Notes: generated by a model from the sequence alone, not told the origin. Positions 44,080-55,050 are shown, counted from the first letter of the stretch. The stretch is DNA of 64,000 bases from Sphingobium sp. Cam5-1 (GCF_015693305.1 NZ_CP065139.1:62001-126000); one strand, 5' to 3'. Made by a program: numbers and translations.

Positions 44080-44130
44080 GAAGCACAGCGTCCTAAAAGA
44101 CCCATCTCCCCACCTGGGGCGCTGTGCTTC
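44080..44130 (-). terminator. Inverted repeat at the glpD stop codon
   Basis: GAAGCACAGCG (44080-44090) and CGCTGTGCTTC (44120-44130) are perfect 11-bp arms; the glpD stop (TGA, minus strand, 44131-44129) touches the stem. It likely ends the leftward glpD message. Confidence 0.55.
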
Positions 44131-45643
44131 ACTCATTCCGGGCATCGGATCGGCATGAAACAGGATGGTCGAGATAGCGGGCAAGCCGCTCGCTTGCTTC
44201 CGGCGTCAGGTGCAGGCCGAGCTTGCTGCGGCGGTAGAGAATGTCTTCCGCGGTTTGTGCCCATTCTTCCCTGACAAGATAGTCGACTTCGGCACGGCTG
44301 AGGTCGCCGCCGAACATCTCCCCCAGATCGTCCAGCGTTCCGGCGGCGCCCAGCAGTTTCAGGGCGCAGGTGCCGTAAGCGCGGGCCAGGCGGTGGAGGA
44401 GCGAATGGGGCAGGGCGGGATATTGGTGTTCCAACTCTCGCAAGAAGGCGTTGAGGTCCCCGCCGGGCATGTCCCCGCCCGGAAGCGGTGCGTTCGCGGT
44501 CCAGGCGCCCCGCGTCTCTATTCCTTGAGACGCGAGGAGATTGAGCGCCTGCTCGGCAAGTTTCCGGTAGGTGGTGATCTTACCGCCGAAGATGCTGAGA
44601 AGGGGAGCGCCTTCGCTGTCGAGATCGAGGACATAGTCGCGGGTGACGGCGGAGGCATTGCCTGCCTGATCGTCATAGAGGGGGCGGATGCCTGAATAGG
44701 ACCAGATTATATCTTCGCGCGCGATTTTCCGGGAGAAATAGCGGTTTGCCACGCCCAGCAGATAGTCGACCTCGGTTTCGCTGATTTGGGGCTTGCCCGG
44801 TGGATCGTGCCACTCTTGTTCGGTGGTGCCGATCAGCGTGAAGTGATGCTCATAGGGAATGGCGAAGATGATGCGGCCGTCAGAGTGCTGGAGCGTGAAG
44901 GCATGGTCCCCTTCGTGGAGGCGTGGGACGACGATATGGCTGCCTTTTACGAGGCGGACTTTCCGGCGGCTATGGAGGCCGGAGCGGGCGATGATGTCGG
45001 CGACCCATGGACCTGCGGCATTGACCAATATGCGTGCGCGCACTTCCTTAACGCCATGCGCATCCTCGATCGTGGCTGACCAGACTGACCCGTCCCGGCG
45101 GGCGTGGAGCAGGCGGGTGCGGGTTTCGATATGCGCGCCTTGCTTGGCCGCGTCCATCGCGTTCAGTACCACCAAGCGGCTGTCTTCAACCCAGCAGTCC
45201 GAATAGAGGAAGCCGCGTCCCTTGCGGTTTGCAAGGCCGTTTCCCAGGGGCGATCGATCGAGCGCGATCGTCCGCGTGCCGGGCAATTTCTGCCGACCGC
45301 CCAGATGGTCATAGATAAAGAGGCCGAGACGCACCAACCATGCCGGGCGCGTCGAGAGGTTTTGCGGCATCAGGAAGCCAAGCGGCCAGATGATGTGAGG
45401 CGCCATGCGCCAAAGCCGTTCCCGTTCGATCAGGGATTCACGGACCAGCCGAAACTCGCCATATTCGAGATAACGCAGGCCGCCGTGGATCAACTTGGTT
45501 GAGGCGGACGAGGTTTGGCTGGCAAGATCGTCCTGTTCTATCAGGAGGACCCGATAACCCCGCCCAGCTGCGTCGCGGGCGATGCCGACGCCGTTTATCC
45601 CTCCGCCCACGATCAGCATGTCATAGAGAGGTGGCGTGGCCAA
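44129..45643 (-). CDS. glpD: Glycerol-3-phosphate dehydrogenase
   Basis: A 504-residue FAD enzyme with the nucleotide motif MLIVGGGINGVGIARDAAGR followed by the GlpD signature SSASTKLIHGGLRYLEYGEF. The end has the GlpD C-terminal helical domain (GTLDDLGEMFGGDLSRAEVDYLV). It oxidises glycerol-3-phosphate to dihydroxyacetone phosphate and passes electrons to quinone at the membrane. No glpK or glpF lies beside it; the beta-helix gene ends seven bases upstream in the same direction, an unusual neighbour. Confidence 0.95.
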   Translation of the reverse strand: MATPPLYDMLIVGGGINGVGIARDAAGRGYRVLLIEQDDLASQTSSASTKLIHGGLRYLEYGEFRLVRESLIERERLWRMAPHIIWPLGFLMPQNLSTRPAWLVRLGLFIYDHLGGRQKLPGTRTIALDRSPLGNGLANRKGRGFLYSDCWVEDSRLVVLNAMDAAKQGAHIETRTRLLHARRDGSVWSATIEDAHGVKEVRARILVNAAGPWVADIIARSGLHSRRKVRLVKGSHIVVPRLHEGDHAFTLQHSDGRIIFAIPYEHHFTLIGTTEQEWHDPPGKPQISETEVDYLLGVANRYFSRKIAREDIIWSYSGIRPLYDDQAGNASAVTRDYVLDLDSEGAPLLSIFGGKITTYRKLAEQALNLLASQGIETRGAWTANAPLPGGDMPGGDLNAFLRELEHQYPALPHSLLHRLARAYGTCALKLLGAAGTLDDLGEMFGGDLSRAEVDYLVREEWAQTAEDILYRRSKLGLHLTPEASERLARYLDHPVSCRSDARNE

Positions 45644-45649
45644 GATGCT

Positions 45650-47185
45650 CTACCTCCGCACTTCTGAAACATGAAGGCGGTGGGGCTGCTTCAGTTTCAC
45701 GAAGGTTCCGAGTTCGCGGCGCAGCATTTCCAGCATCCAGAGTCGATGGCTTTCGATATATTGGGGAAAGCCGTCCGGTTTGGCGGGGTCGAAAACGGGG
45801 ACCTGCCAGTCCGCAGGCTGTTCTTCATAGCTGCTTTCGATCTGGGCGGCCCCGTCATCGGGGGCATCGACATGGCTGCCCAAATAGCTGTTGCCCTTGA
45901 ACCGGAAAGATTCCGCTGGGTCAAAGCCCGCCTTGATCAGATAGTCAGGGCCGTTGCGCCCGATCTCGCTACCGTAGCGGGCAGTCCCCGCAACCTTGAA
46001 CACATTGCTGCGGAAGCGGACGCCGCGCGCCCATCCGTCCCATTGGGTCGCGACGACCATCTGCACGTCCATCGCCTTTCCGACATGGACGACATTTTTC
46101 TCGATCAGCGCGTCCGACACATTGCCTGCGATCTGGAATATGCGCGTTCCGTCATTGCGGCTGACGTTGAAGCGGGCGACGGTCTTGTGATTGCCGATAT
46201 TGGCGCTGTCGTCCTGGCCGGGCGAACAGATGAGCAGAAAGCCGCCTGCATTGTCATGGCTGTAATTGTAGAGGAACGTCGTGCGGCGGGAGTTGAAATC
46301 GGAATCAAAGCCCTGACCATCATAGCGGGTGCGGGTATAGGCGGCCTCATTCAATTGTATCAGGCTGTTATCGGTGCTCCATTGCCAGATGCCTGCATTA
46401 TAGCCGGGCGCGCGACTGCCCGCATAGCGCACGATATTATGTTCGATGAGCGCGCCATTGGTGCCGCGCGGTACGATGCCGTCGCCGCCAACATCCTCCA
46501 CATAATTGTCGCGGATGACGACTTTTTCGCTGGGGAACCAGTTGGAGGACGTCACCTGATCGCTGATCCCGGCTATGCCGGATCGATCGACGCGCCAGAC
46601 GATGTTGCGTTCGATGATGAGGTCGTCAAACCGGGTCGGCAGCTTTTGCCCGGTGGCGCGGAAGACTATGCCGCCATTATCCTTTCGGTCGTTGGTCCCG
46701 CGTACATCGTGAATGTACATGTCCCGAATGCGGATGCCGCGCGTGATGCCGCGATCCTCCGCTGATATGAGAAGGCCGGTGCGGTGGGCGGGAAGGGGGC
46801 TGTCGTTCGTGACTTCGAAACCGCTGACCGTCACATAATCCGCATTGATGATGCCGACGGCATGGGGAGAAACCCCGCCTGCATCAATCCGCGCGCGAGG
46901 GCCTGTTCCGTCAGAGGTGACGGTGATGGGCGCCTTTTCACTGCCCGATCGGGTGAGGGTGAGAGGTTCCCGCCATACCGATCCCGCCATCAGCTTGACC
47001 TGATCGCCCGGTTGCAGCGGGAAAGTCGATAGGCGCGAGAGAGAGCGCCAAGGCTGCGTTGGTGAGGTGCCGTTGAAGCTGTCGTCGCCCAGCGTGGAAC
47101 TCACATAATAGGTTTCGGCATTGGCTGTCGCAACGAAGCCTGAAGGCAGGGCAAGAAGGGATGCGGCGGCCAATGATTTCAGCAA
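45650..47185 (-). CDS. Secreted right-handed parallel beta-helix protein (TTG start)
   Basis: A 511-residue protein. From TTG 47185 it starts with a signal peptide (LKSLAAASLLALPSGFVATA, cleavage near ANA-ETYY). ETYYVSSTLGDDSFNGTSPT with PWRSL is the usual opening of pectate-lyase-like beta-helix proteins. Repeated turns such as ITVTSDGTG, VTVSGFEVTND, VVIRDNYVEDVGGDGI and ALIEHNIVRYAG form the helix. GAAGGGAT precedes the TTG; the frame continues upstream but without signal peptide. It may cleave or bind a polysaccharide. A TonB receptor lies just upstream, consistent with glycan use. Confidence 0.75.
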   Translation of the reverse strand: MLKSLAAASLLALPSGFVATANAETYYVSSTLGDDSFNGTSPTQPWRSLSRLSTFPLQPGDQVKLMAGSVWREPLTLTRSGSEKAPITVTSDGTGPRARIDAGGVSPHAVGIINADYVTVSGFEVTNDSPLPAHRTGLLISAEDRGITRGIRIRDMYIHDVRGTNDRKDNGGIVFRATGQKLPTRFDDLIIERNIVWRVDRSGIAGISDQVTSSNWFPSEKVVIRDNYVEDVGGDGIVPRGTNGALIEHNIVRYAGSRAPGYNAGIWQWSTDNSLIQLNEAAYTRTRYDGQGFDSDFNSRRTTFLYNYSHDNAGGFLLICSPGQDDSANIGNHKTVARFNVSRNDGTRIFQIAGNVSDALIEKNVVHVGKAMDVQMVVATQWDGWARGVRFRSNVFKVAGTARYGSEIGRNGPDYLIKAGFDPAESFRFKGNSYLGSHVDAPDDGAAQIESSYEEQPADWQVPVFDPAKPDGFPQYIESHRLWMLEMLRRELGTFVKLKQPHRLHVSEVRR

Positions 47186-47274
47186 GTTCGGCGATCCCTT
47201 CGCGCTAGGTCGGTTTCTTGTTTTAGCGCAACGAGGCTGAATGCGAAGTGAAATGATCGCCAAGGTCAGGCAGA

Positions 47275-47304
47275 AAAAGGCCCCGCCTCCGGGAGGAGAC
47301 GGGG
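47275..47304 (-). terminator. Rho-independent terminator after the TonB receptor
   Basis: Leftward reading: GCCCCGTCTCC, short loop, GGAGGCGGGGC, followed by TTTTT (the A-run at 47275-47279). It ends the receptor message 31 bp past the stop, so the beta-helix gene needs its own promoter or read-through. Confidence 0.8.
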
Positions 47305-47334
47305 CATGGGAGGGCGGGATGGCCCCGAAAAGGG

Positions 47335-49878
47335 TTAGAATTTGGCGCCGACGGTGATGCCGTAAGTTCGCGGTTCGGCATAATATCCGCCCGCATAGCC
47401 GAGCTGGCCGAAGTCGATGCCGCGAACGAAATCCTTCGCGTTGGTGAGGTTCTTCACCCACAGGCGGACTTCGCCTTCGCCCGTCCCCAGCGGAATGCCG
47501 TCGATGCCGATCTGGGCGTCGATCAGGTCGATATTATCGCCCTTGATCTGTTCGTTGAACGGGGAACCGAGGCTGCTGCTGAAATTATATTTGCCGTCTT
47601 CATGCGTATAGCCGATCCGACCACGCAGGGTTGCATTACCCCAGTTCAGCGGGAATTGCGCGTTCAGTGCCACATTGGCGGTCAGCGGTGCCGTATAGCC
47701 GGGCGTTGCGATCGACGCGATGTTGACCGCAGGCTCCCCGGCCACGGGCGACTGTCCGGCCAGGAACTCCTTATATTTTATGTCGATATAGCCAATGCTG
47801 CCATCGATCGAGAAGTTGTCGGAAAGGACCGCCTGCGCTTCGGCTTCGACGCCATTATAGACGACCTTGCCCGCGTTGATGATCCGGGTGGCAAATGTGC
47901 CCGCTGGAGCGTCGGTGACGGGGCCGATAACGGCCAGATTGTCGTAGATGTTGTGATAGGCCGCGACGTTCAGGCGCAGGCGGCGGTTGAACAATTCCGT
48001 CTTTGCCCCGATTTCATAGGAGGTCACCTTCTCCGGTTCAAAGCTGCCCAGCTGGTTGGTGCCGGTGAGCGCGGGGTCCTGAGAATTGAAGCCACCCGAA
48101 CGATAGCCCGTGGCGGCGCGCGCATAGACGTTGATGCCATCGGCGACGTCGTAACCCGCCATCAGGTTCCAGGTGAACTTGCTGAATTTGGCAGCGCCAT
48201 ATTCAGGGACGGGAGGCGGGACTGCGCCGTTCTGGAGACGGATCATCTTCTTTTCGTCCCAGGTGTAGCGGCCGCCAGCGGTGAGGCGGATGCCACTGTC
48301 ACGACCACCCGGGTAGAAGGTGAATTGGCCATAGACCGCAGTGCTCTCGCTCGATGTCGTGTAGTCAAGCCGGGCAAGCGTCTGGACGAGCCGGTAACGG
48401 GCCGGGTTGGCAGCGGCAAAGCCCGGTCCAAGGGGGCCGAAATTGGCGAGGAAGACCGAGTTAGTGTCCAGAATGAAACCGCTATTTTGACGGCCATTCT
48501 CCGATCCCTTTTCCCAGAAATAGAAGCCGCCGACGACCCAGTCGAGCGCGCTGCTGTCGCCGGAGATTTCGATTTCCTGACTGAACTGCTTGTGACGCCG
48601 ACTGTTATCGACGGAGAAGAGATCCTGGCTGATGGTTGGCACAGGCGCTGCGGAGATGAACGGAATGGCGGCGGCGGGGATGGTGGGGATGAACTGCAAC
48701 AGCGACGCGGGCATGCCGTTGAACAATGTTGCGTTGGAGAATGCAGGGCCGCTGAAAGCGCCGAGGCCGTCCAGATCGGTTACATAGTCGCTGTTCCAGA
48801 AACGATAGCCTGTGGTCGACTTGACTTTGAACCCGCCAAAATCATTCTGGACTTGGAGGTTATGACCCCAGGTCTTATCGACGGCGCGGCTCAGGATGTT
48901 GTTGCAGACTTCGTGCCGGTAGGTGCGGCGGGGGGTGGCCAGTGCCGCGCATTCGGGATCGGCGAAGGTCGCTCCCGCCAGATATTGAGCGACCGGTGCC
49001 TGCTGCGTCACCAGCGCCTGTCGGCCATCGACAGTGATCGGGGCAATGGGCGTGCCATCCGCCACATGAGTCAGGATGAAGGGGAGCGGCGTGCCCTTGA
49101 TACGGTTCCAGTCGAAAACATATTGGATGCTGCCGGTCCCGCCCAGGTCGATTTTGGCGCCAGCCCGAAACGCGTCGGACTTGCGCGCACCCGGATCGCG
49201 GGAGTCGCGGGGTTGCAGGATGTTGTCGATGACCCCGTCCCGTTCGCTGTGGCTGTAGGAGAAGGTGGTTGAGATGCCTGCGATCTCGCCGGGATCGAGG
49301 GAAATTTTGCCGTTCCAGGCGTTGAAATTGCCGTAGCCAGCCTCCGCCTTCAGCCGGAAGGTGGATGAGGGCGCGCGGGAAATGAAGTGGATCGCGCCGC
49401 CCGTTGTATTGCGGCCGAACAGGGTGCCCTGCGGCCCGCGCAGAACCTCCACCCGTTCAATGTCCATGACGCTAAGGCCCATGGCACCGCCGCGCGCGAT
49501 ATAGACGCCGTCCACGTAAAGGCCGTTGGCAGCATCGATGCCGAAGCTTTCGCTGCCGCCGTTCGAGATGCCGCGCATGGAAAAGACCGCCGCGCTGTTG
49601 CTGGTGGTGCCCTGCGTCACTACGACGTTTGGAGAAAGGCCGCTGAGGTCCCGGCTGTCGCGAATGCCGAGCTGTTCCACCTTTTCAGAGCTGATCGCGC
49701 TGATGGCGATGGGGACATCCTGAAGATTTTGGGCCCGCTTCTGGGCAGTGACGACGATTTCATCGAGCCCCGGCTCCGAAGGCGTCGCGGCGGTCTGCGC
49801 CATTGATTGGCTGGCAAGAGCCAAGCCGCTGACCCCAATGATCAGTCGTAGCGCTGCACATGTATATGTCTTGGCCAT
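47335..49878 (-). CDS. TonB-dependent outer-membrane receptor (catabolic block 2)
   Basis: An 847-residue receptor: signal peptide (about 28 residues ending SQSMAQ), TonB-box region LDEIVVTAQKRAQNLQDVPI, plug motif VEVLRGPQGTLFGRNTTGG, and a barrel ending YGITVGAKF. ATG 49878 follows GGGAGAG at good spacing; the site lies inside an AATATCT ... AGATATT dyad. It probably imports the substrate of the right catabolic block or of the beta-helix protein. The SDR gene lies 112 bp upstream on the same strand. Confidence 0.93.
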   Translation of the reverse strand: MAKTYTCAALRLIIGVSGLALASQSMAQTAATPSEPGLDEIVVTAQKRAQNLQDVPIAISAISSEKVEQLGIRDSRDLSGLSPNVVVTQGTTSNSAAVFSMRGISNGGSESFGIDAANGLYVDGVYIARGGAMGLSVMDIERVEVLRGPQGTLFGRNTTGGAIHFISRAPSSTFRLKAEAGYGNFNAWNGKISLDPGEIAGISTTFSYSHSERDGVIDNILQPRDSRDPGARKSDAFRAGAKIDLGGTGSIQYVFDWNRIKGTPLPFILTHVADGTPIAPITVDGRQALVTQQAPVAQYLAGATFADPECAALATPRRTYRHEVCNNILSRAVDKTWGHNLQVQNDFGGFKVKSTTGYRFWNSDYVTDLDGLGAFSGPAFSNATLFNGMPASLLQFIPTIPAAAIPFISAAPVPTISQDLFSVDNSRRHKQFSQEIEISGDSSALDWVVGGFYFWEKGSENGRQNSGFILDTNSVFLANFGPLGPGFAAANPARYRLVQTLARLDYTTSSESTAVYGQFTFYPGGRDSGIRLTAGGRYTWDEKKMIRLQNGAVPPPVPEYGAAKFSKFTWNLMAGYDVADGINVYARAATGYRSGGFNSQDPALTGTNQLGSFEPEKVTSYEIGAKTELFNRRLRLNVAAYHNIYDNLAVIGPVTDAPAGTFATRIINAGKVVYNGVEAEAQAVLSDNFSIDGSIGYIDIKYKEFLAGQSPVAGEPAVNIASIATPGYTAPLTANVALNAQFPLNWGNATLRGRIGYTHEDGKYNFSSSLGSPFNEQIKGDNIDLIDAQIGIDGIPLGTGEGEVRLWVKNLTNAKDFVRGIDFGQLGYAGGYYAEPRTYGITVGAKF

Positions 49879-49879
49879 C

Positions 49880-49900
49880 AATATCTCTCCCATAGATATT
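49880..49900 (-). promoter_or_regulatory. Dyad covering the receptor's ribosome site
   Basis: AATATCT-CTCCCAT-AGATATT: perfect seven-bp arms whose loop holds the Shine-Dalgarno (GGGAG on the minus strand). It could be an operator or an RNA hairpin that presents the site. Confidence 0.4.
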
Positions 49901-49990
49901 ATAAGGTTCGTAGTTGTGACGAATGCGGACGCGCCGAAGTCTATTTGCGTGTGCCGGACTATTCAGTTCTGGATGTCGCTGGTTTGGGCC

Positions 49991-50764
49991 TCAGCTCGGC
50001 ATGTAAAGTTGAGCCGCCTTCCCGCCATCGACGGGTAGAGCTGTTCCCGTGATGTAACTTGCGGCGTCGGACAACATGAAAACGATGGCGTGAGCCAGTT
50101 CTTCGGGCTGGCCCCCACGTTTCATGGGTATGGCGGCCGTTGTACGGGCGGCAGTGTCCGCTGCGCGTGCCGAGAACAGTTCGGTGGGTGCGGTTTGCAC
50201 CTGGCCGGGAATGATCGCGTTTATCCTGATGCCGAGTGGCGCAGCCTCCATCGCGGCGGCGGCCGTGAAGTGGATGAGCGCGGCCTTGGAGGCGGAATAG
50301 CTTGCCATGTTCACGGTCGCGCGGATGCCGCAGGTTGAGGCGATATTGACGATCGATCCCTTGGCCGCCTGAGCCATTACTTTCAGGGCAGCCTTGGTGC
50401 TGACGAAGGCGGCGTCGCTGTTGACGGCGAAATCCTTGCGCCAATGTTCCAGCGTCAGTTTGGTGATCGGCGCATAATGGGTGGACATGGCGTTGTTCAC
50501 GAGCATGTCGAGGCGCCCATATCGTTGCGCGGTGCCTTCGACCATTGCCGCAAGGGCATCGGTGTCGGTGACGTCGAGTTGGATTGCTTCGATCCGGCCG
50601 CCTTGTGCGGCGATGCTGTCGCGCGCGCTGTCGAGCAGCGCCTGCCTGCGGCCGCAGATGACGACCTGAGCGCCGCGCTGCGCCAACAGGGCGGCGGTCG
50701 CGAAGCCGATGCCATCGCTGCCGCCTGTGATGATGGCGACGCGGCCTTGAAAATCCTCGCTCAT
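49991..50764 (-). CDS. Short-chain dehydrogenase/reductase
   Basis: A 257-residue classical SDR with cofactor motif IITGGSDGIGFATAALLAQR, NNAMSTH, catalytic Ser in NIASTCGI and YSASKAAL with Tyr and Lys intact. The closing ITGTALPVDGG is standard. It converts an alcohol/ketone with NAD(P). It is divergent from the acyl-CoA ligase across a 437-bp region that holds the shared inverted repeat. Confidence 0.88.
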   Translation of the reverse strand: MSEDFQGRVAIITGGSDGIGFATAALLAQRGAQVVICGRRQALLDSARDSIAAQGGRIEAIQLDVTDTDALAAMVEGTAQRYGRLDMLVNNAMSTHYAPITKLTLEHWRKDFAVNSDAAFVSTKAALKVMAQAAKGSIVNIASTCGIRATVNMASYSASKAALIHFTAAAAMEAAPLGIRINAIIPGQVQTAPTELFSARAADTAARTTAAIPMKRGGQPEELAHAIVFMLSDAASYITGTALPVDGGKAAQLYMPS

Positions 50765-50840
50765 TCGACGTCCAGAACCTCACCTAAACAGAATCACACT
50801 CTTGCCGAAACCGGTGCGATGCGACTCAGGATCATTCAGA

Positions 50841-50872
50841 ATTCGTAATTTGTAAATCTATAAATTCCGAAT
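50841..50872. promoter_or_regulatory. Inverted repeat copy 1: ATTCGTAATTT-N10-AAATTCCGAAT
   Basis: Eleven-base arms (50841-50851 and 50862-50872) differ at one position. The same arms with the same ten-base spacer occur at 58440-58471. The site lies about 75 bp before the SDR start and 330 bp before the ligase start, in the divergent control region. The rest of the gap (to 51201) shows only a short CATCGT-A-ACGATG dyad near 50910. Confidence 0.6.
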
Positions 50873-51201
50873 ATGGATGTTTCGCGGCGTCGTAGAGGAT
50901 ATATGATGGCATCGTAACGATGTCGCGATCCGCTATCATTCAAGCCGGGATAGCGCGAAAATCATTTTGGTTTCAGGGCATTTCAGCGACTTCCTCGCTT
51001 GCGGAAGCAGTATGAATGGCAGTCTGATACATGCGGAAAAATAATATTGTTGAATTACGCGAATGAGGGAATAAAGTTGGCTTCAACAAAAGCAGGCGAC
51101 GAGTCGAGGATGGAGGATGTCGGGAATGAGCGGGGGCTGCGGCTCCGGCTCCAACTCTCGTCGATAAATTCCACGGCGGTAGAGTGATCCCCAAGGATAG
51201 C

Positions 51202-52851
<1,650 letters not shown>

Positions 52852-52866
52852 ACAGGAGAGTTCCTC

Positions 52867-53736
52867 ATGGGCATGCCCAAGGACATAAAGATAATCGACT
52901 GCATGCTTGGGATTCCGGAGGCGGAAGACCGTTCCGCTTGGTTCGATCCGTTCCGGCCGCTGATCAAGGATCAGCAGACGCTCCAGCAGTTCGCGATGCC
53001 CGCGCAATATATGTTCAAGGACATTCCGCAGACCGGCAAGGTCGATGATTTCGTGTCCTGGACCGTCGAGCAGATGGACCAATACGGCATCGACAAGGCG
53101 CTGGTCGGATGGAGCGACAATGCGAAGTCCTACCGCGCGAAGGAGATGTATGGCGACCGTTTCTTCTTCGACCTGCCGTGCGATCCCAATAAGGGCATGG
53201 AAGAAGTCAGGCGGATCAAGCGTATCCACGCCGAAGTAGGCCTGTCGGCGATTAGCGTGTTCCCGGCGGGCACGCTGCCGCAGGTGGCGATCAATCATAA
53301 ATATATGTTCCCGCTGTACACGGTTGCCGCCGAACTGGGTCTGCCTGTGCTGCTGAATGCCGGTATTCCGGGTCCGCGTATTCCGATGGAAACGCAAAAG
53401 GTCGAGCATCTAGATGAGGTTTGCTGGTTCTTCCCTGACCTGAAAGTCGTCATGCGCCATGGCGCGGAGCCGTGGGAGGCTCTGGCCGTCAAGCTGATGC
53501 TGAAATGGCCTAACCTTTATTATTCGACCAGCGCCTTTGCGCCAAAGCACTATCCCAAGGCGATCATCGACTATGCCAATACGCGCGGCGCGGACAAGAT
53601 CATCTATGCTGGGTACTTCCCCATGGGACTCAGCTTGGAACGGATCTTCAGCGACATGCAAAACGTCCCCTTCAAGGACGAAGTCTGGCCGAAATTCCTG
53701 CGTGAAAACGCCCTCAAGGTCTTTGACCTCAAATAA
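52867..53736 (+). CDS. Amidohydrolase-2 fold protein without the usual metal ligands
   Basis: A 289-residue protein with the TIM-barrel course of the amidohydrolase_2 family (LPVLLNAGIPGPR, LKVVMRHGAEPWE, YYSTSAFAPKHYP). Family members normally have a metal-binding HxH after the first strand and an Asp after the last; here these read IIDCMLGIP and IIYAGYFPMG. A His after a middle strand (MRHG) remains. It may be a metal-free decarboxylase/hydrolase or a partner protein. It follows the ligase by 15 bp with AGGAG and precedes the Rieske gene by 17 bp. Confidence 0.75.
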   Translation: MGMPKDIKIIDCMLGIPEAEDRSAWFDPFRPLIKDQQTLQQFAMPAQYMFKDIPQTGKVDDFVSWTVEQMDQYGIDKALVGWSDNAKSYRAKEMYGDRFFFDLPCDPNKGMEEVRRIKRIHAEVGLSAISVFPAGTLPQVAINHKYMFPLYTVAAELGLPVLLNAGIPGPRIPMETQKVEHLDEVCWFFPDLKVVMRHGAEPWEALAVKLMLKWPNLYYSTSAFAPKHYPKAIIDYANTRGADKIIYAGYFPMGLSLERIFSDMQNVPFKDEVWPKFLRENALKVFDLK

Positions 53737-53753
53737 TCTGACGGAGCTTTTCC

Positions 53754-54857
53754 ATGTCCAACCCCGAAACCGCCGCCGCATCCGACGCGCGCACCCCGCC
53801 TGTCGCCGTATGGCAGATCCTTGAGAAGCTGAAAGGGCAGGACCTGCTCGATTGGCGGCTGGCCGAGGTCAAGGATCGCGCATCTATCGAAGAGCGTAAT
53901 CTTAATATCGGCATTCCTTTTGGCTGGTATCCGATCCTGCTCTCTTCGGAATTGCAGGTCGGCGAGGTGAAGCCGTTGCGTTACTTCTCCAAGGATTTGG
54001 CGATCTGGCGCGGCGAAGATGGCAAGATCCGCATGCTGGACGCCTATTGCAAGCATCTGGGCGCGCATATGGGCCATGGCGGCAAGGTGCATGGCAATTT
54101 GCTGGAGTGCCCTTTCCACGCCTGGCGCTATGATGGTGACGAGGCGGTGGTGAAGGAGGTTCCCTATGCCCGCAACATCCCGCCGCAGGTGAAGCGCAAA
54201 TGCACGCGCAACTGGCACATTACCGAAGCGAACCGCTTTATCTGGGCCTGGTATCATCCACAGGATGAAGCGCCGCTGTTCGATGTGGCAGTACTGCCGG
54301 AGGCGAGCGACCCTGAATGGACCGATTACGAGGTCCACGAGTGGAATGTCTGGGGTTCGCTCCAGAATATGGCGGAAAATGGCGTGGACGTTGCGCATTT
54401 CCGGTTCATTCACGGCACGGCCAATGTGCCGTTGGGTGAGTTGCGCTGGGGCGAGTGGGGCCGGGGCGCGGATGTAAAGGCCAAGATGGGCACGCCCTGG
54501 GGCGAGGTCGATGGCTGCATCAGCTATGACACGATGGGGCCGGGGCAAAGCTGGACGCGCTTCACCGGCATTTCGGAGACGCTGCTGGTTGCCTGCCTGG
54601 CTCCGGTTGAGTTGGATCATGTGCATGTCCGCTTTTGCTTCACCCAGCCCAAGGCGCAGGCGGAAGGCGAGCGGGCGGGCGTTGCCAAGGCGATCATCCG
54701 CGACATCTGCAAGCAGTTCGATCAGGACAAGGTGGTGTGGGACCGGCAGAAGTTCGAGCCGAACCCGATCATCTGCGATGGTGACGGCCCGATCCCGCAA
54801 TTCCGCAAATATTATGCACGCTATTATGCGGATCGGGATGCGGCGGCAGAGGCATAG
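53754..54857 (+). CDS. Rieske oxygenase, KshA-like single-component alpha subunit
   Basis: A 367-residue protein with a Rieske motif C99-x-H101 (YCKHLGAHMG) and C119-x2-H122 (CPFHAWRY). The iron site reads NMAENGVDVAHFRFIHG, with Asn/Asp and the His pair. This spacing and length resemble 3-ketosteroid 9-alpha-hydroxylase oxygenase (KshA) and the related cholesterol 7-desaturase group. No reductase gene is nearby. It likely hydroxylates a cyclic or terpenoid-like compound. The steroid substrate is only inferred. Confidence 0.86.
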   Translation: MSNPETAAASDARTPPVAVWQILEKLKGQDLLDWRLAEVKDRASIEERNLNIGIPFGWYPILLSSELQVGEVKPLRYFSKDLAIWRGEDGKIRMLDAYCKHLGAHMGHGGKVHGNLLECPFHAWRYDGDEAVVKEVPYARNIPPQVKRKCTRNWHITEANRFIWAWYHPQDEAPLFDVAVLPEASDPEWTDYEVHEWNVWGSLQNMAENGVDVAHFRFIHGTANVPLGELRWGEWGRGADVKAKMGTPWGEVDGCISYDTMGPGQSWTRFTGISETLLVACLAPVELDHVHVRFCFTQPKAQAEGERAGVAKAIIRDICKQFDQDKVVWDRQKFEPNPIICDGDGPIPQFRKYYARYYADRDAAAEA

Positions 54858-54962
54858 CGCGGATTACGTCCATTGCACCCACCAGGCCCGTTCGGGCTGT
54901 TCGAACGAGCCGCTTGTCTCATTCGAATGTAGAAGCCCTCTTCTTCTTCAAAAAGAGAGTGA

Positions 54963-54990
54963 GGCCCTTCGACAGGCTCAGGGCGAACGG
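54963..54990. repeat. Common intergenic repeat (CCCTTCGACAGGCTCAGGGC type)
   Basis: The stretch GCCCTTCGACAGGCTCAGGG followed by CGAACGG is a widely scattered intergenic dyad in sphingomonads (GCCCT ... AGGGC, TTCG ... CGAA). It lies 60 bp before the amidase start. Confidence 0.65.
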
Positions 54991-55050
54991 GGCGGGGGTG
55001 GATGATCCCCTATGGCTGTCACGCCAAAGGAACCTCTTGGAGAGATAGAA

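Noticed and set aside
43907..44158. 83-codon frame after the riboswitch
   Set aside because: It runs through both hairpins and into glpD, and its composition is not protein-like.
47602..49272. 556-codon frame antisense to the TonB receptor
   Set aside because: No recognisable domain; mirrors codon bias of the real gene.
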